Shown: positions 16,562 to 25,648 of the stretch, one piece after another | Numbering within the stretch: the first letter of the stretch is position 1 | Layout of the letters: every line of letters begins with the position of its first letter | Assembly (NCBI RefSeq): GCF_011007365.1 | Contig: NZ_WFKM01000001.1 | Location: 434,001-498,000 of the forward strand | Length of the DNA stretch: 64,000 nucleotides | From: Sphingobacterium sp. xlx-96 | GTDB taxonomy: Bacteria > Bacteroidota > Bacteroidia > Sphingobacteriales > Sphingobacteriaceae | Direction: 5' to 3' | Translations under genes and position numbers: made by a program | The notes under the pieces: model-generated | The model's database searches: none | Seen by the model: only the letters and a program-made list of their open reading frames with translations | What the model was told of the DNA's origin: nothing

Positions 16562-17551
16562 TTATAATAAAGTTCGACGGAGCTCTTCGTCTGATTTGGG
16601 CGAGAGGTACGATAGTGGGATATCCAACACGGTACGAGCTCCGGATTGTCCTTGTCTGGCCATCTTGCCTACGGCACGGGCATACGCTACAAGCACACTT
16701 GCTGTAAACTCTGGATTACTTTCTAGTGCCAAACTAAATTCAATGCGCTGTTTTGCACCACTCCCGGAAACGCCGGATCGAAATACAATACCCCCATGAG
16801 GCATTGCCCCGTGGTTTTGTCTCAACTCTTCTTCGTTGATAAAATGTACCGTTGTTTCGTAATCAGCGAAATAATTGGGCATGGTCTTTATTGTGTTTTC
16901 AATAATACTGTGGTCTGCCCCGGTTTCTGCTACGACATAACAGACCCGTTTGTGTTTTTCTGCTGTTGACAGAATAGGGTTTTCTCCTGACCGCACCAAC
17001 GCTAAAGCACGGTCTATTGGAATAGTATATTGGACGCCGTTTTTGACACCTTCTACTCGCCTTACTGCGTCTGAGTGCCCTTGGCTCAACCCCTTTCCCC
17101 AAAAAGTATAATCCTCACCATCAGGAAGGACACATTGTCCCATCAGTCTGGCCAGGGAAAATAATCCCGGATCCCAACCTGTAGCGATTAAGCTCAAGGT
17201 GTTGCTCGATTTTGCGGATTCATCAACGTTGGCAAAATATTCTGGTATTTTGGCATGGGTGTCAAAACTATCTACCGTATGGAACAGTTTGGATACTTCG
17301 AGGACCTGTTCAGGTAGATCCGTAGATGAACCTCCACATAGAATCATAACATCGACAAGGTCACCGTAATCTGTCAAGCGATTCATTGGTATTACCGGAG
17401 ATTTACAATCAAGCGATGAGGGGTCTCTCCTTGTAAAGATAGCTACTAATTCCATGTCCGGATTTTGCTTTATCGCTTTTTCTACCCCTTTTCCAAGATT
17501 GCCATATCCAATGATACCGATTCTCAAAATATTCGTAGTCTTATTTTTCAT
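16562..17551 (-). CDS. ddh: meso-diaminopimelate D-dehydrogenase
   Basis: This 329-residue NADPH-dependent enzyme interconverts meso-2,6-diaminopimelate and L-2-amino-6-oxopimelate, giving a one-step route to cell-wall and lysine precursor. The N-terminal Rossmann motif is GIIGYGNLGKGVE (Gly15, Gly17, Gly20). Characteristic segments follow: SFDTHAKIPEY, ATGWDPGLFS, WGKGLSQGHSDAVRR and HGGIVFRSG. The length and these motifs match the family closely. The gene is monocistronic on the minus strand, and no other lysine genes are nearby. Confidence 0.93.
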   Translation of the reverse strand: MKNKTTNILRIGIIGYGNLGKGVEKAIKQNPDMELVAIFTRRDPSSLDCKSPVIPMNRLTDYGDLVDVMILCGGSSTDLPEQVLEVSKLFHTVDSFDTHAKIPEYFANVDESAKSSNTLSLIATGWDPGLFSLARLMGQCVLPDGEDYTFWGKGLSQGHSDAVRRVEGVKNGVQYTIPIDRALALVRSGENPILSTAEKHKRVCYVVAETGADHSIIENTIKTMPNYFADYETTVHFINEEELRQNHGAMPHGGIVFRSGVSGSGAKQRIEFSLALESNPEFTASVLVAYARAVGKMARQGQSGARTVLDIPLSYLSPKSDEELRRTLL

Positions 17552-17660
17552 ATTAAGATTCTTAATTTTTTGTATAAAGCAGCGAATCTACAAAAAAAAC
17601 AAAGATTTGAGCAGACTTATACAAATAGTTCGTATTTGTAGGAATGTATTTTGATACTTT

Positions 17661-18434
17661 TTAGCTCTTGTTCGTTTTCTCCGGAAGATATTTCCAATAT
17701 CTTTTTGGAACATGGCGAAGATGCAGCTTTAGGTTTTTACGGGCTTCTATATTCGTACTCTGAAAATAACTCTGCCATAATACGGTGTAACAGTTATCAT
17801 CTGCATCTAAGGTTATCGTTCCTGTTGATTTTTGTAATGCAGTTGATTGCTCCACACTTAGAGTCACTTCTGTGACACTGTAAAGATCATAATAAATACC
17901 ATAGCAGCGCTTATTATCATAGATAAGCCAATGCTGATCAGCATATCTATCCCTAAAAAAGGAAATAATCAATGGCAGTACGTTGAAGTCTGGCTCTATA
18001 ATGGCCACATACATCCCATTAGAATCTTTATGAAAGCGAACAAAAGCTTTCATACGATGACGCTCACGGCTCACTTTGAGAAGTGTTTGACGGAATAGTA
18101 AAACACGTTCATCTCCGTAGTTGTCCAAAAGCGTTGGACTATTAGTTTTGAATACAGCGATGATCAATTCAAAAATTATTTGATGTATTTTAGAGTCCTC
18201 TGCTAAAAAAGCTCGCCAAAAATCAATAGCTCCATTTTTTGTGAGCAACTTGGTTAGGCCATCGTTTACACGTCTAGCCTTTACTGCATCAGATGGGATC
18301 TTTTTAGCTGTTTCAAATAGAGACTCCTGAAAATCATATTCTACTTGTAGTTGTACGTCAAACTCTCTACATTCAAATACTGTAAAAATCGCTGTCAGCA
18401 GACCTTCATAGCTGCCGTCGTACCTGTAAATCAT
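17661..18434 (-). CDS. TIGR03915/DUF4130 family protein, probable DNA metabolism
   Basis: The frame is open back to 18689, but that part overlaps the upstream gene; the real start is the ATG ending at 18434 (MIYRYDGSYEGLLTAIF), giving 257 residues and placing it 2 bases after the radical-SAM stop codon. The start YDGSxEGLLTAIFxxFE is the hallmark of this family, which travels with a radical-SAM partner. The C-terminal half (about 150-250) with RHRMKAFVRF and DRYADQHWLIYD resembles the uracil-DNA-glycosylase-like part seen in longer relatives, but I cannot confirm this. The biochemical activity is undescribed to my knowledge. Confidence 0.83.
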   Translation of the reverse strand: MIYRYDGSYEGLLTAIFTVFECREFDVQLQVEYDFQESLFETAKKIPSDAVKARRVNDGLTKLLTKNGAIDFWRAFLAEDSKIHQIIFELIIAVFKTNSPTLLDNYGDERVLLFRQTLLKVSRERHRMKAFVRFHKDSNGMYVAIIEPDFNVLPLIISFFRDRYADQHWLIYDNKRCYGIYYDLYSVTEVTLSVEQSTALQKSTGTITLDADDNCYTVLWQSYFQSTNIEARKNLKLHLRHVPKRYWKYLPEKTNKS

Positions 18435-18436
18435 TT

Positions 18437-19684
18437 TTAGAATAAGGATAGTTGAGGCGTAACGGTCTTTTGGCGATTGGATCCCTGTAAGATATGTTTT
18501 CGAACGCTTTCCATTTGTATCGAACCTAACGGGATGATAGAGTCTGCACAAACCATAAAGTGCTTTGCTCTGTTGTAAGCTATTCCCATTTTCTTGATTT
18601 GGTACTCGTGGAGTCTTCCGAACTTTCGGGCTTGGATTATCTTCATGGCGGACTGCCTTCCTATACCAGGAATCCGAATGATCATCCAATAATCGGCCTT
18701 ATTTATATCGACGGGGAAGAACTGCGGATTGCGTAATGCCCAACTTAATTTAGGGTCAATCTCCAAATCCAGATGCTGAAAATCTGGATTCAGTACCTCC
18801 TGGATTTTGAATCCATAGAATCGCATAAGCCAGTCTGTTTGGTATAATCTGTTTTCGCGTACGAGCGGAGGTTTTGTCCCTATTTGAGGGAGGAGGTTAT
18901 TTGTGTTGGATATGGGGATATATCCAGAGTAGTAAACTCTTTTTAAATTATAATTTTTATAAAAGTTGTCAGCTACCTGCATGATTTCATAGTCACTTTC
19001 TGCTGTCGCTCCAATAACCATCTGTGTGCTTTGTCCTGCCGGGACGAAATTAGGCGTATGTTTAATAAGTTTTTTTTCTTCTTTGTATTGTTTCAGTTTG
19101 TCATTGACAAATGCTAAAGGTTTTTTGACTGACTCATGATTCTTTTCTGGAGCCATAAGTTGGAGCCCTGCATCGGTAGGCAGCTCTAAATTGATACTCA
19201 TTCGATCTACATAGAGACCGGCTTCCTGTATGAGTTCTTCACTCGCTCCGGGTATGGTTTTAAGATGTATGTAGCCGTTGTAGCGTTCTTCTGTACGTAG
19301 TTTTTTGACGATGCGTAATAGTCTCTCCATCGTATAGTCTGCACTTTTGAATATGCCAGAACTTAAAAACAAGCCTTCTATGTAGTTACGACGATAAAAA
19401 TTCATTGTAAGCCTAACGACCTCTTCTACTGTAAATGCAGCACGTTGTACATCATTGCTCCGTCTGCTCACACAGAAGGCACAATCATATATACAGTGAT
19501 TGGTCAATAGCAATTTTAATAAGGATACGCATCGGCCATCTTCGGTATAAGTGTGACAGATGCCTGAATATGACGCATCACCTATACCGCCTGTATTCTT
19601 TCTCTTTGAACCTGATGAGCTGCAGCTGACATCATATTTTGCTGCATCAGCGAGGATTCGTAGCTTTTCTTCTAATCTCTCCAT
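18437..19684 (-). CDS. putative DNA modification/repair radical SAM protein (TIGR03916 family)
   Basis: A 415-residue radical SAM enzyme. The 4Fe-4S cluster cysteines are Cys64, Cys68 and Cys71 (NHCIYDCAFC). The C-terminal region has a helix-hairpin-helix-like segment (IIRIPGIGRQSAMKI), consistent with nucleic-acid binding. An N-terminal LADAAKYDVSC and cysteines in SGICHTY also fit the family. It is paired with the TIGR03915 gene 2 bases downstream, an arrangement recurring in many bacteria. A perfect 12-bp palindrome overlaps its predicted promoter, so the pair is probably repressor-controlled. The reaction is unknown; DNA or tRNA modification are both possible. Confidence 0.86.
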   Translation of the reverse strand: MERLEEKLRILADAAKYDVSCSSSGSKRKNTGGIGDASYSGICHTYTEDGRCVSLLKLLLTNHCIYDCAFCVSRRSNDVQRAAFTVEEVVRLTMNFYRRNYIEGLFLSSGIFKSADYTMERLLRIVKKLRTEERYNGYIHLKTIPGASEELIQEAGLYVDRMSINLELPTDAGLQLMAPEKNHESVKKPLAFVNDKLKQYKEEKKLIKHTPNFVPAGQSTQMVIGATAESDYEIMQVADNFYKNYNLKRVYYSGYIPISNTNNLLPQIGTKPPLVRENRLYQTDWLMRFYGFKIQEVLNPDFQHLDLEIDPKLSWALRNPQFFPVDINKADYWMIIRIPGIGRQSAMKIIQARKFGRLHEYQIKKMGIAYNRAKHFMVCADSIIPLGSIQMESVRKHILQGSNRQKTVTPQLSLF

Positions 19685-19688
19685 AAAA

Positions 19689-19716
19689 CAAACATACTAA
19701 TTATATTAGTATGTTT
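19689..19716 (-). promoter_or_regulatory. palindromic operator overlapping the radical-SAM promoter
   Basis: AAACATACTAAT at 19690-19701 and ATTAGTATGTTT at 19705-19716 are exact complements separated by TAT. On the minus strand one arm contains TATGTTTG (19696 to 19689), a full TAnnTTTG -7 box, five bases from the start codon at 19684. A bound dimeric repressor would block the polymerase directly. The transcript would be nearly leaderless. Confidence 0.6.
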
Positions 19717-19762
19717 TGTGGGTTGGTTGTGATTTTGCTAAGCTTTTTTAGTGAAGAATATT

Positions 19763-20239
19763 CTATAGGATTAGGTTGTCTAGCCCTAGAAGCTTATCCA
19801 ATGACCCTGGTGCCGTGCGAAATCCTACTCCAAAGCGATTAAGCGCGTTAATCATTGTAATAATCATGGTCAGCTGCGTGATTTCTATGTCGTCGAAGTG
19901 CGATTTAACCGATTCATAAACGTCGTCGTTCGTGCTTTCAGGACTAAGCGTAGTCAGCGCTTCTGTCCATAATAGCGCTGCTTTTTCGCGTTCAGAGAAT
20001 AGCGTGGATTCTTTCCAGGTATTTAAATGGAGTAGACGTAAAGCTCTTTCACTGTCTCGTATAGCTTGTTTGGAATGGATATCAATGCAAAACAAGCAAC
20101 CATTGATCTGTGATGCCCGCAGTCGGACAAGGTGTACCAGAAGGTTGCTTAATTGGGATTTTCCCACCAATGCATCTAATTCCAAAAGTTTACGGTAAGC
20201 TTCTGGTGAAAATGAGCTGTAGTTTAAGCGTTGTGCCAT
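19763..20239 (-). CDS. AhpD-like carboxymuconolactone decarboxylase family protein
   Basis: A 158-residue all-helical protein with the AhpD-type redox motif CLFCIDIHSKQA (Cys48, Cys51, His55). This motif marks the peroxidase-like branch of the family, which reduces peroxides or disulfides, as opposed to true carboxymuconolactone decarboxylases. A Crp/Fnr-type regulator lies 62 bases upstream on the same strand and may control it, an arrangement often seen. The electron partner is not encoded nearby. Confidence 0.87.
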   Translation of the reverse strand: MAQRLNYSSFSPEAYRKLLELDALVGKSQLSNLLVHLVRLRASQINGCLFCIDIHSKQAIRDSERALRLLHLNTWKESTLFSEREKAALLWTEALTTLSPESTNDDVYESVKSHFDDIEITQLTMIITMINALNRFGVGFRTAPGSLDKLLGLDNLIL

Positions 20240-20301
20240 ATAATATCGTAATTTGTGTATTCAAAAGTACGCGCTGCAATGGAGGAAAAAGTTGAACAGG
20301 T

Positions 20302-20880
20302 TCAAGAAATATTTTTTCGTCTTAATTTGCTTACATATTCGGCTGAAAGTCCAAGATAGCTGGCAATAAGGTATTGTGGTACGCTGTTTACAAATTCAGG
20401 AAAGGAATCCCTAAATCTAAGATATATTTCCTCTTTAGAATAACTCAGTATATATTTCATTCTCGTCTGGTATGAGCCATAGGCAATCTGGTATACTGCC
20501 CTGAAATACGATTCCATTTTTGGAAAGCGGAGCAGAAGCTTTTCTCTATTTGGAAGAGATATACTTAGTAGTTCCGAATTTTCTATCGCTTGAATATAGA
20601 AGTCGGTAGGTTGCCCTCTTTGTAATGCTATATAGTCTGCTATCCACCAGTTTTTTAGTGCAAATTGAACCGTATGTTCAACCCCTTGGTGATCGACAAA
20701 ATACATGTGGACACAGCCCGTCAAGATGAAGTAATCATTCACAAACCGATCTCCGGCTCGCATTAAAATTCCTTTCTTTGGAATGTCTTCTCGTTCAAAA
20801 TAGCCGATGATCTCTGTAAATTCATTTTCCGTCAGTGGAATAAATTGATTGATATGTTGGAATAGTATGTTGTTTCTCAT
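20302..20880 (-). CDS. Crp/Fnr family transcriptional regulator
   Basis: A 192-residue regulator with an N-terminal cyclic-nucleotide-binding-type beta barrel (about 20-115, including GDRFVNDYFILTGCVHMYF) and a C-terminal winged helix whose recognition region is SQYLIASYLGLSAEYVSKLRRK-like (YLGLSAEYVSKLRRK visible). It has no cysteine cluster like Fnr. Members of this Bacteroidetes subgroup often sit beside an oxidoreductase gene and respond to unknown ligands. It is upstream of the AhpD-like gene in the same direction. Confidence 0.87.
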   Translation of the reverse strand: MRNNILFQHINQFIPLTENEFTEIIGYFEREDIPKKGILMRAGDRFVNDYFILTGCVHMYFVDHQGVEHTVQFALKNWWIADYIALQRGQPTDFYIQAIENSELLSISLPNREKLLLRFPKMESYFRAVYQIAYGSYQTRMKYILSYSKEEIYLRFRDSFPEFVNSVPQYLIASYLGLSAEYVSKLRRKNIS

Positions 20881-20902
20881 CCATTAGTTATTTTTTACTA
20901 TT

Positions 20903-21316
20903 TTATGTTATTCTATGCTTCGCAATATAAGGCTTAAATTTATTTTTCCATGTTGGCTGATTTCTTCTCGCTATCCGTGAAGTGCATTCTTTTGAGTTAG
21001 CTTTTTGAATCACATTGTAGTCATGATCATAATAAAAAAAACATTCCATTTTATCGAATAACCATCGATCTCCATTTCCAGTCCCTGCAAAGCACCAAAG
21101 ACCCGCATTTGAAAATTATTTGGATTCATTTACCGCTTCAACAGAACTGTACAATATACTATCACCAGAGATTTCTATTGTTTTGATCTGTGTTACCATA
21201 CTTCGATGCCGTTCCGGGAATGGGAAATCAACGGATTTTGGAAAATTTTGAACTGAAAATTCTTGAATAGTTATTTCCTTGTCGATTGTGATATCTTTCT
21301 TTATAACAAACTGCAT
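20903..21316 (-). pseudogene. interrupted gene with an in-frame stop, resembling a SMI1/KNR4-type protein
   Basis: The minus-strand frame opens at the ATG ending at 21316 and runs 66 codons to a TAA at 21116-21118. The same frame then continues for 70 codons to a stop at 20903-20905. The second part reads like real protein, including GLWCFAGTGNGDRWLFD followed by FFYYDHDYN, a pattern I associate with SMI1/KNR4 (SUKH) domain proteins, many of which are immunity proteins. A single mutation making the TAA, or a sequencing error, would explain the layout. The C-terminal end does not look like a normal family end, so further decay is likely. No toxin gene is adjacent. Confidence 0.5.
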
Positions 21317-21498
21317 ACTTTTTTATATTAAAACCAACGATTAAAATTAATAGTTTGTTTGTGGAGCCATATCCCTGAATACAATAATTTTTTAGTTGTA
21401 GTGATTTTCAGGGGGGCTGTCCAAACATTTGGAACATCTCACTGTTCTATATTTAAGTTTAATACAAGGAGAGATATACATTTAAATAGGTTAAGGTC

Positions 21499-22056
21499 AT
21501 GGAAATAAAAAAAATAGGTATAGTCGTCGGATCTATTCGCAGAGATGCGTACACCGGAATGGTCGCAGATTATTTAAGTCAGCATACGCCTGAGGGGTAC
21601 CAGTTTGAACGTATTGGCATCGCCGATCTCCCGCTTTACAATCAGGACTATGATGTGAACGGGGAGCCGGATAGTTATGCCCCGTTTAGGTCCCAGGTAA
21701 AATCTTTGGACGGGGTAATATTTATCACTCCCGAACATAATCGCTCTATACCAGCGGCATTGAAGAATGCACTAGATGTGGGATCGCGCCCTTATGGCAA
21801 GAACGTCTGGAATGGCAAGCCGGCTATGGTTATCTCTTCATCTATAAGTGGTCTTTCCGGATTCGGCGCCAATCACCACTTAAGACAAGTCCTCACATTT
21901 CTCAATATGCCTACCTTACAACAGCCGGAAGTATATCTGGCTAATATACAGGATTGTTTTAAAGAAGATGGAACTTTAGTTAAAGAGGGTTATGGTGAAT
22001 TTTTGCAAAAAGCATTAATCGCTTATTTGGACTTTGCAAAGAAATTTGGGGGGTGA
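21499..22056 (+). CDS. NADPH-dependent FMN reductase family protein
   Basis: A 185-residue flavodoxin-fold protein. The N-terminal phosphate-binding loop is GSIRRDAYTG (about residues 12-21), and the conserved TPEHNRSIPAALKNALDVGSR stretch at about 75-95 is diagnostic. It reduces FMN, quinones or azo compounds with NAD(P)H in the cytosol. It stands alone, with a 183-base gap before it that also holds the promoter region of the broken gene in the opposite direction. The exact acceptor is unknown. Confidence 0.9.
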   Translation: MEIKKIGIVVGSIRRDAYTGMVADYLSQHTPEGYQFERIGIADLPLYNQDYDVNGEPDSYAPFRSQVKSLDGVIFITPEHNRSIPAALKNALDVGSRPYGKNVWNGKPAMVISSSISGLSGFGANHHLRQVLTFLNMPTLQQPEVYLANIQDCFKEDGTLVKEGYGEFLQKALIAYLDFAKKFGG

Positions 22057-22191
22057 TTCTGGTTAAATAGGAGAGAGGTGCTATGAGTGCTTTTGATATG
22101 TCCGTGTATGTGGTTCAAGTGCAGATGTTTTTAATTCTAATGGAAGATAAATTTTGTAAATTCGCGGCACAAACTAGACATTGATAAAGTT

Positions 22192-24066
22192 ATGTTTAAG
22201 AAAACGCAATTGATTACTGCTGCAATGTTATTTTCAACGACAGTTGCAGTCAGCCAAATGAAGGTTCGGGATGAACTTCCTGATAAATACAAATGGGATT
22301 TGAGCCCGCTGTATGCTACAGATGATGTATGGAAGGAAGAGAAAGCCCGTGTACAACAGAAAATGCAACAAGTAGCTTCCTACAAGGGTAAATTGACCCA
22401 GTCTGCTAGCATACTTCTGGAAGCATTGGATCTGAATAGTGCGTTGATTAAAGACATGGTTAGGTTGTCTTCATATGCTTCAATGAAATCGGATCAAGAT
22501 ACACGCGTGACCAAATACGCAGGTATGAAGCAAGAGTTACAACAACTATTTGCGGAATTCGGGGCGTTGACCTCGTTTATGGAGCCTGAGTTACTAACCC
22601 TACAGGAAGAGCAGCTAAAAACTTTTATTGGACAGGAGAAGGCACTTTCTACTTATGAGTTTTATATCAAGGATTTACTTCGCAAACGGGCACATAGAGG
22701 CTCAGAGGAAGTTGAAAAGATAATGGCTTATTCGTCGTTGATGTCGGGCAATGCGGCAAATATATTCAATACATTTTCGAATGCGGAGTTCCCATATCCT
22801 GATGTTGACCTAAAAGGAAAACGCGTTAAGCTCAATGCAGCCAATTTTTCCTTGTACAGAGCTAGTGAAGACCGTGAGGTACGGAGTAAAGTATTCGCTG
22901 CCTATTTTGGTAAGTTAAATGAGTTTCAGCGTACTTTTGGTGCTCAGCTTTATGGCAATATTAATGCGGCCCTCTTTACAACAAAAGCCAGAAACTACAA
23001 AAGTACTTTAGAACGGGCTCTCGATGATGGTAATATTTCGACAGCTGTGTTTCACAATCTCGTCAAAAATGTAAATGGTAATTTAGAAACCTTCCATCGC
23101 TATCTAAATCTTCGCAAACGCATGATGGGGGTGGATACCTTGCATTACTATGATCTTTATGCCCCTTTGGTGGACAAAGTTGATTTAGAATATACGGTAG
23201 AGGAAGCTGTCAGCAATATCCTACAATCGTTGAAGCCTTTAGGTACTGCCTATACTGATGTGTCTAAAAAGGCTTTCAATGAAAGATGGATCGATATGTA
23301 TCCGAATGAAGGTAAGCGATCGGGGGCCTACTCCAACGGATCGGCCTACGATGTGCATCCCTACATTCTCATGAATTATAACGGCAAGTACAATGACATG
23401 TCTACGCTGACTCATGAACTGGGACATACCATGCATAGTTATCTGACGAACAAAAAGCAGCATTTTGCCAACGCGGATTATTCGATTTTTGTTGCGGAGG
23501 TAGCTTCCACATTGAATGAGGAGCTATTGAACGATTACATGCTTAAACAGATCAAAGACGATAAGGTGCGTTTAGCTATTTTGGGTAATTACCTCGAAGG
23601 TGCGAAAGGTACATTATTCCGCCAGACGCAGTTTGCTGAATTCGAATCCATGATCCATGACAAAGTCGCTAAGGGAGAAGCGCTGACCGGCGAGGACTTC
23701 GATAATATGTATCTGAAACTTACTCGAAAATATTATGGACACGATAAGAATATCTGTATCGTCGACGATTACGTGAAGTCTGAATGGTCTTATATTCCGC
23801 ACTTTTATTACAATTTTTACGTATATCAGTATGCGACATCCTTCACAGCTTCTACGGCTCTCTCAGAGAAAGTGTTGCGTGGTACCGATGCTGACCGTAA
23901 GAGATATCTTGATTTTCTAACTTCTGGTAGCACTAAATATCCGGTTGATTTATTGGTAGATGCTGGTGTAAATATGAATACATCCGAGCCTTTTGATCTG
24001 ACAATCGCAAAGATCAATAAAGTGATGTCAGAGATGGAAGCTATTCTCACTAGGATGGGGAAATAG
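22192..24066 (+). CDS. pepF: oligoendopeptidase F-like M3 metallopeptidase, probably exported
   Basis: A 624-residue peptidase of family M3 that cuts short peptides. The zinc motif is HELGH at 408-412 (TLTHELGHTMHS), with the third ligand Glu436 in VAEVASTLNEE. The catalytic domain fills the C-terminal half and follows a long helical N-terminal domain. Unlike classical cytosolic PepF, it starts with a clear signal peptide (MFKKTQLITAAMLFSTTVAVSQ), so it probably works in the periplasm or outside. It is monocistronic and ends at a very strong bidirectional terminator. Confidence 0.92.
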   Translation: MFKKTQLITAAMLFSTTVAVSQMKVRDELPDKYKWDLSPLYATDDVWKEEKARVQQKMQQVASYKGKLTQSASILLEALDLNSALIKDMVRLSSYASMKSDQDTRVTKYAGMKQELQQLFAEFGALTSFMEPELLTLQEEQLKTFIGQEKALSTYEFYIKDLLRKRAHRGSEEVEKIMAYSSLMSGNAANIFNTFSNAEFPYPDVDLKGKRVKLNAANFSLYRASEDREVRSKVFAAYFGKLNEFQRTFGAQLYGNINAALFTTKARNYKSTLERALDDGNISTAVFHNLVKNVNGNLETFHRYLNLRKRMMGVDTLHYYDLYAPLVDKVDLEYTVEEAVSNILQSLKPLGTAYTDVSKKAFNERWIDMYPNEGKRSGAYSNGSAYDVHPYILMNYNGKYNDMSTLTHELGHTMHSYLTNKKQHFANADYSIFVAEVASTLNEELLNDYMLKQIKDDKVRLAILGNYLEGAKGTLFRQTQFAEFESMIHDKVAKGEALTGEDFDNMYLKLTRKYYGHDKNICIVDDYVKSEWSYIPHFYYNFYVYQYATSFTASTALSEKVLRGTDADRKRYLDFLTSGSTKYPVDLLVDAGVNMNTSEPFDLTIAKINKVMSEMEAILTRMGK

Positions 24067-24087
24067 TTATATTGCCTTTCGCAAAAT

Positions 24088-24119
24088 GAATAAAAGCCGT
24101 AGTGATACGGCTTTTATTC
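24088..24119. terminator. bidirectional terminator, 14-bp perfect stem
   Basis: GAATAAAAGCCGTA at 24088-24101 and its exact complement at 24106-24119 enclose the loop GTGA, with A/T-rich ends on both sides. It separates the peptidase gene (+) from the DEAD-box gene (-). Confidence 0.9.
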
Positions 24120-24137
24120 TATACAGTATTTTGAGAT

Positions 24138-25412
24138 TTACCGTTTCTTATTTTTCATTGTCATTTTGGCTTTTACTCCGCCTCCGTAGTTGTAGGTCTT
24201 GCTATTACTTTCCTTTTTCTCGTGAAAAGCTCCGCCTTGAGATTCGTCTATCTTGCTTTTGGTCTTTGCATTATTGGACGGACGATAGATAACAAGATCT
24301 TCCGGCAGAGGCATCACGGGGATTTTTTTGCCTATAGACTGTTCGATCTTTTTCACCTCTGGAAGCTCAATATCTGTCGCGAAGGTGATTGCAATGACTT
24401 CGTCGTCAGATTTTTTTGTAATGTGATCGACAAAAACATCTCCATTCTCCGGTACTTCAAAATGAAATATAAATGGTATCCCACTTAAATCGATGTCTTT
24501 TGTTCCTTCATTTGCTACAATCAGTATCCTACACTCGGGGATTTGTTTGAATTCATTGATGTCATCAATCCCGGAGTCGTCATGAAAAAAAGGATGTAAT
24601 ACGGTGGCTTCTCCCTTTTTAGCGTGTAGACTTTCACTCAGTTTTTGTGCTGTCAACCTACTATTCACAAATACCACTACTTTATCAAATACCTCTTCGT
24701 CGCGCATCAACGCGTTTAGGAGATTTATTTTTGTGGTAAAGTTAGGAACCTGGTATAGTATCAGTTCATGTGTTTCCGTCGTTTTTTCGCCCAGTTCGTC
24801 TACCTCAATTAGCGTTGCGACAGGCATAAAATCATCAATCATCAGGTGCAGCTTCTCATGTTCTACGGTGCTAAACGCCAGATATTGGACTTTTCCACAA
24901 CTTTGAGCCAGTTCTCTTACTGTATTTTGCATTCCTTGCTTGATGATCTCGTCGGCATCATCAATGACAAAAGTCTGGATACGATTTAAATTAAGACCTA
25001 ATTTTAGATATATAGCACGGGCGCGAGTTGGAGTAGCGACTACAATATCTACGCCGCGTACCAGTTCTTCAATCTCTTCTTCTACACTTCCGGCTGTTTT
25101 GAGCCCCATGATATAGAGGTTTCTATTGGCACTGATCGTTAGAAAACGATCAACTATTTCAGCAACTTTTTCTTCGTTAGGAGCCAGGATTAACACTTTA
25201 GGAGCCTCATCATGTGTGTATTTTAAGCGCATCAATACCCCCAGGACATATGTCGTTGTTTTTCCTGCCCCTTCTGGCGCGATACCTATGATACTGTGTC
25301 CACCGACAATTCGGGAGAGCGATTTTAACTGGAATTCCTTTGCTGTCAAATATCCCAGATCATTCATGGTTGCATGAAGACGTTTACTAAGCTTTAATTT
25401 CTCTAATGACAC
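24138..25412 (-). CDS. DEAD/DEAH-box RNA helicase-like protein with degenerate motifs
   Basis: A 424-residue two-domain protein with the DEAD-box architecture. The Walker A motif is intact (APEGAGKTT, Lys51). Motif II reads DDAD at 151-154 where DEAD is expected, the SAT motif reads STV (YLAFSTVEH), and the arginine-rich motif VI (HRxGRxGR) is replaced by VDHITKKSDD. It may bind ATP and RNA but is unlikely to be a normal helicase. The basic tail (KAKMTMKNKKR) suits RNA binding. It is monocistronic. Family origin is certain; an active unwinding role is doubtful. Confidence 0.85.
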   Translation of the reverse strand: MSLEKLKLSKRLHATMNDLGYLTAKEFQLKSLSRIVGGHSIIGIAPEGAGKTTTYVLGVLMRLKYTHDEAPKVLILAPNEEKVAEIVDRFLTISANRNLYIMGLKTAGSVEEEIEELVRGVDIVVATPTRARAIYLKLGLNLNRIQTFVIDDADEIIKQGMQNTVRELAQSCGKVQYLAFSTVEHEKLHLMIDDFMPVATLIEVDELGEKTTETHELILYQVPNFTTKINLLNALMRDEEVFDKVVVFVNSRLTAQKLSESLHAKKGEATVLHPFFHDDSGIDDINEFKQIPECRILIVANEGTKDIDLSGIPFIFHFEVPENGDVFVDHITKKSDDEVIAITFATDIELPEVKKIEQSIGKKIPVMPLPEDLVIYRPSNNAKTKSKIDESQGGAFHEKKESNSKTYNYGGGVKAKMTMKNKKR

Positions 25413-25648
25413 TGTCGAATGATTTAATATATCAAATCACAAAGGTAGATAAAATACTTTTCTTTTGTACGGCCTATCTAACCAAACAAATCATCTCGGT
25501 ACTTGTTAACCAAATAGGAGGATATTGTTTTTGCAATTATTAAGCCTTCCATCTGTCCTAAAGATTAACATTTACTTAAAAGTACATTAATATAATGTTG
25601 ATGGATCATTGCTTACTTTATACCTGATTTAAATAGTTACCTAATGGC

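Noticed and set aside
18435..18689. N-terminal extension of the TIGR03915 gene
   Set aside because: This part overlaps the radical-SAM gene in another frame; the family start YDGSYEGLLTAIF begins at the ATG ending at 18434.
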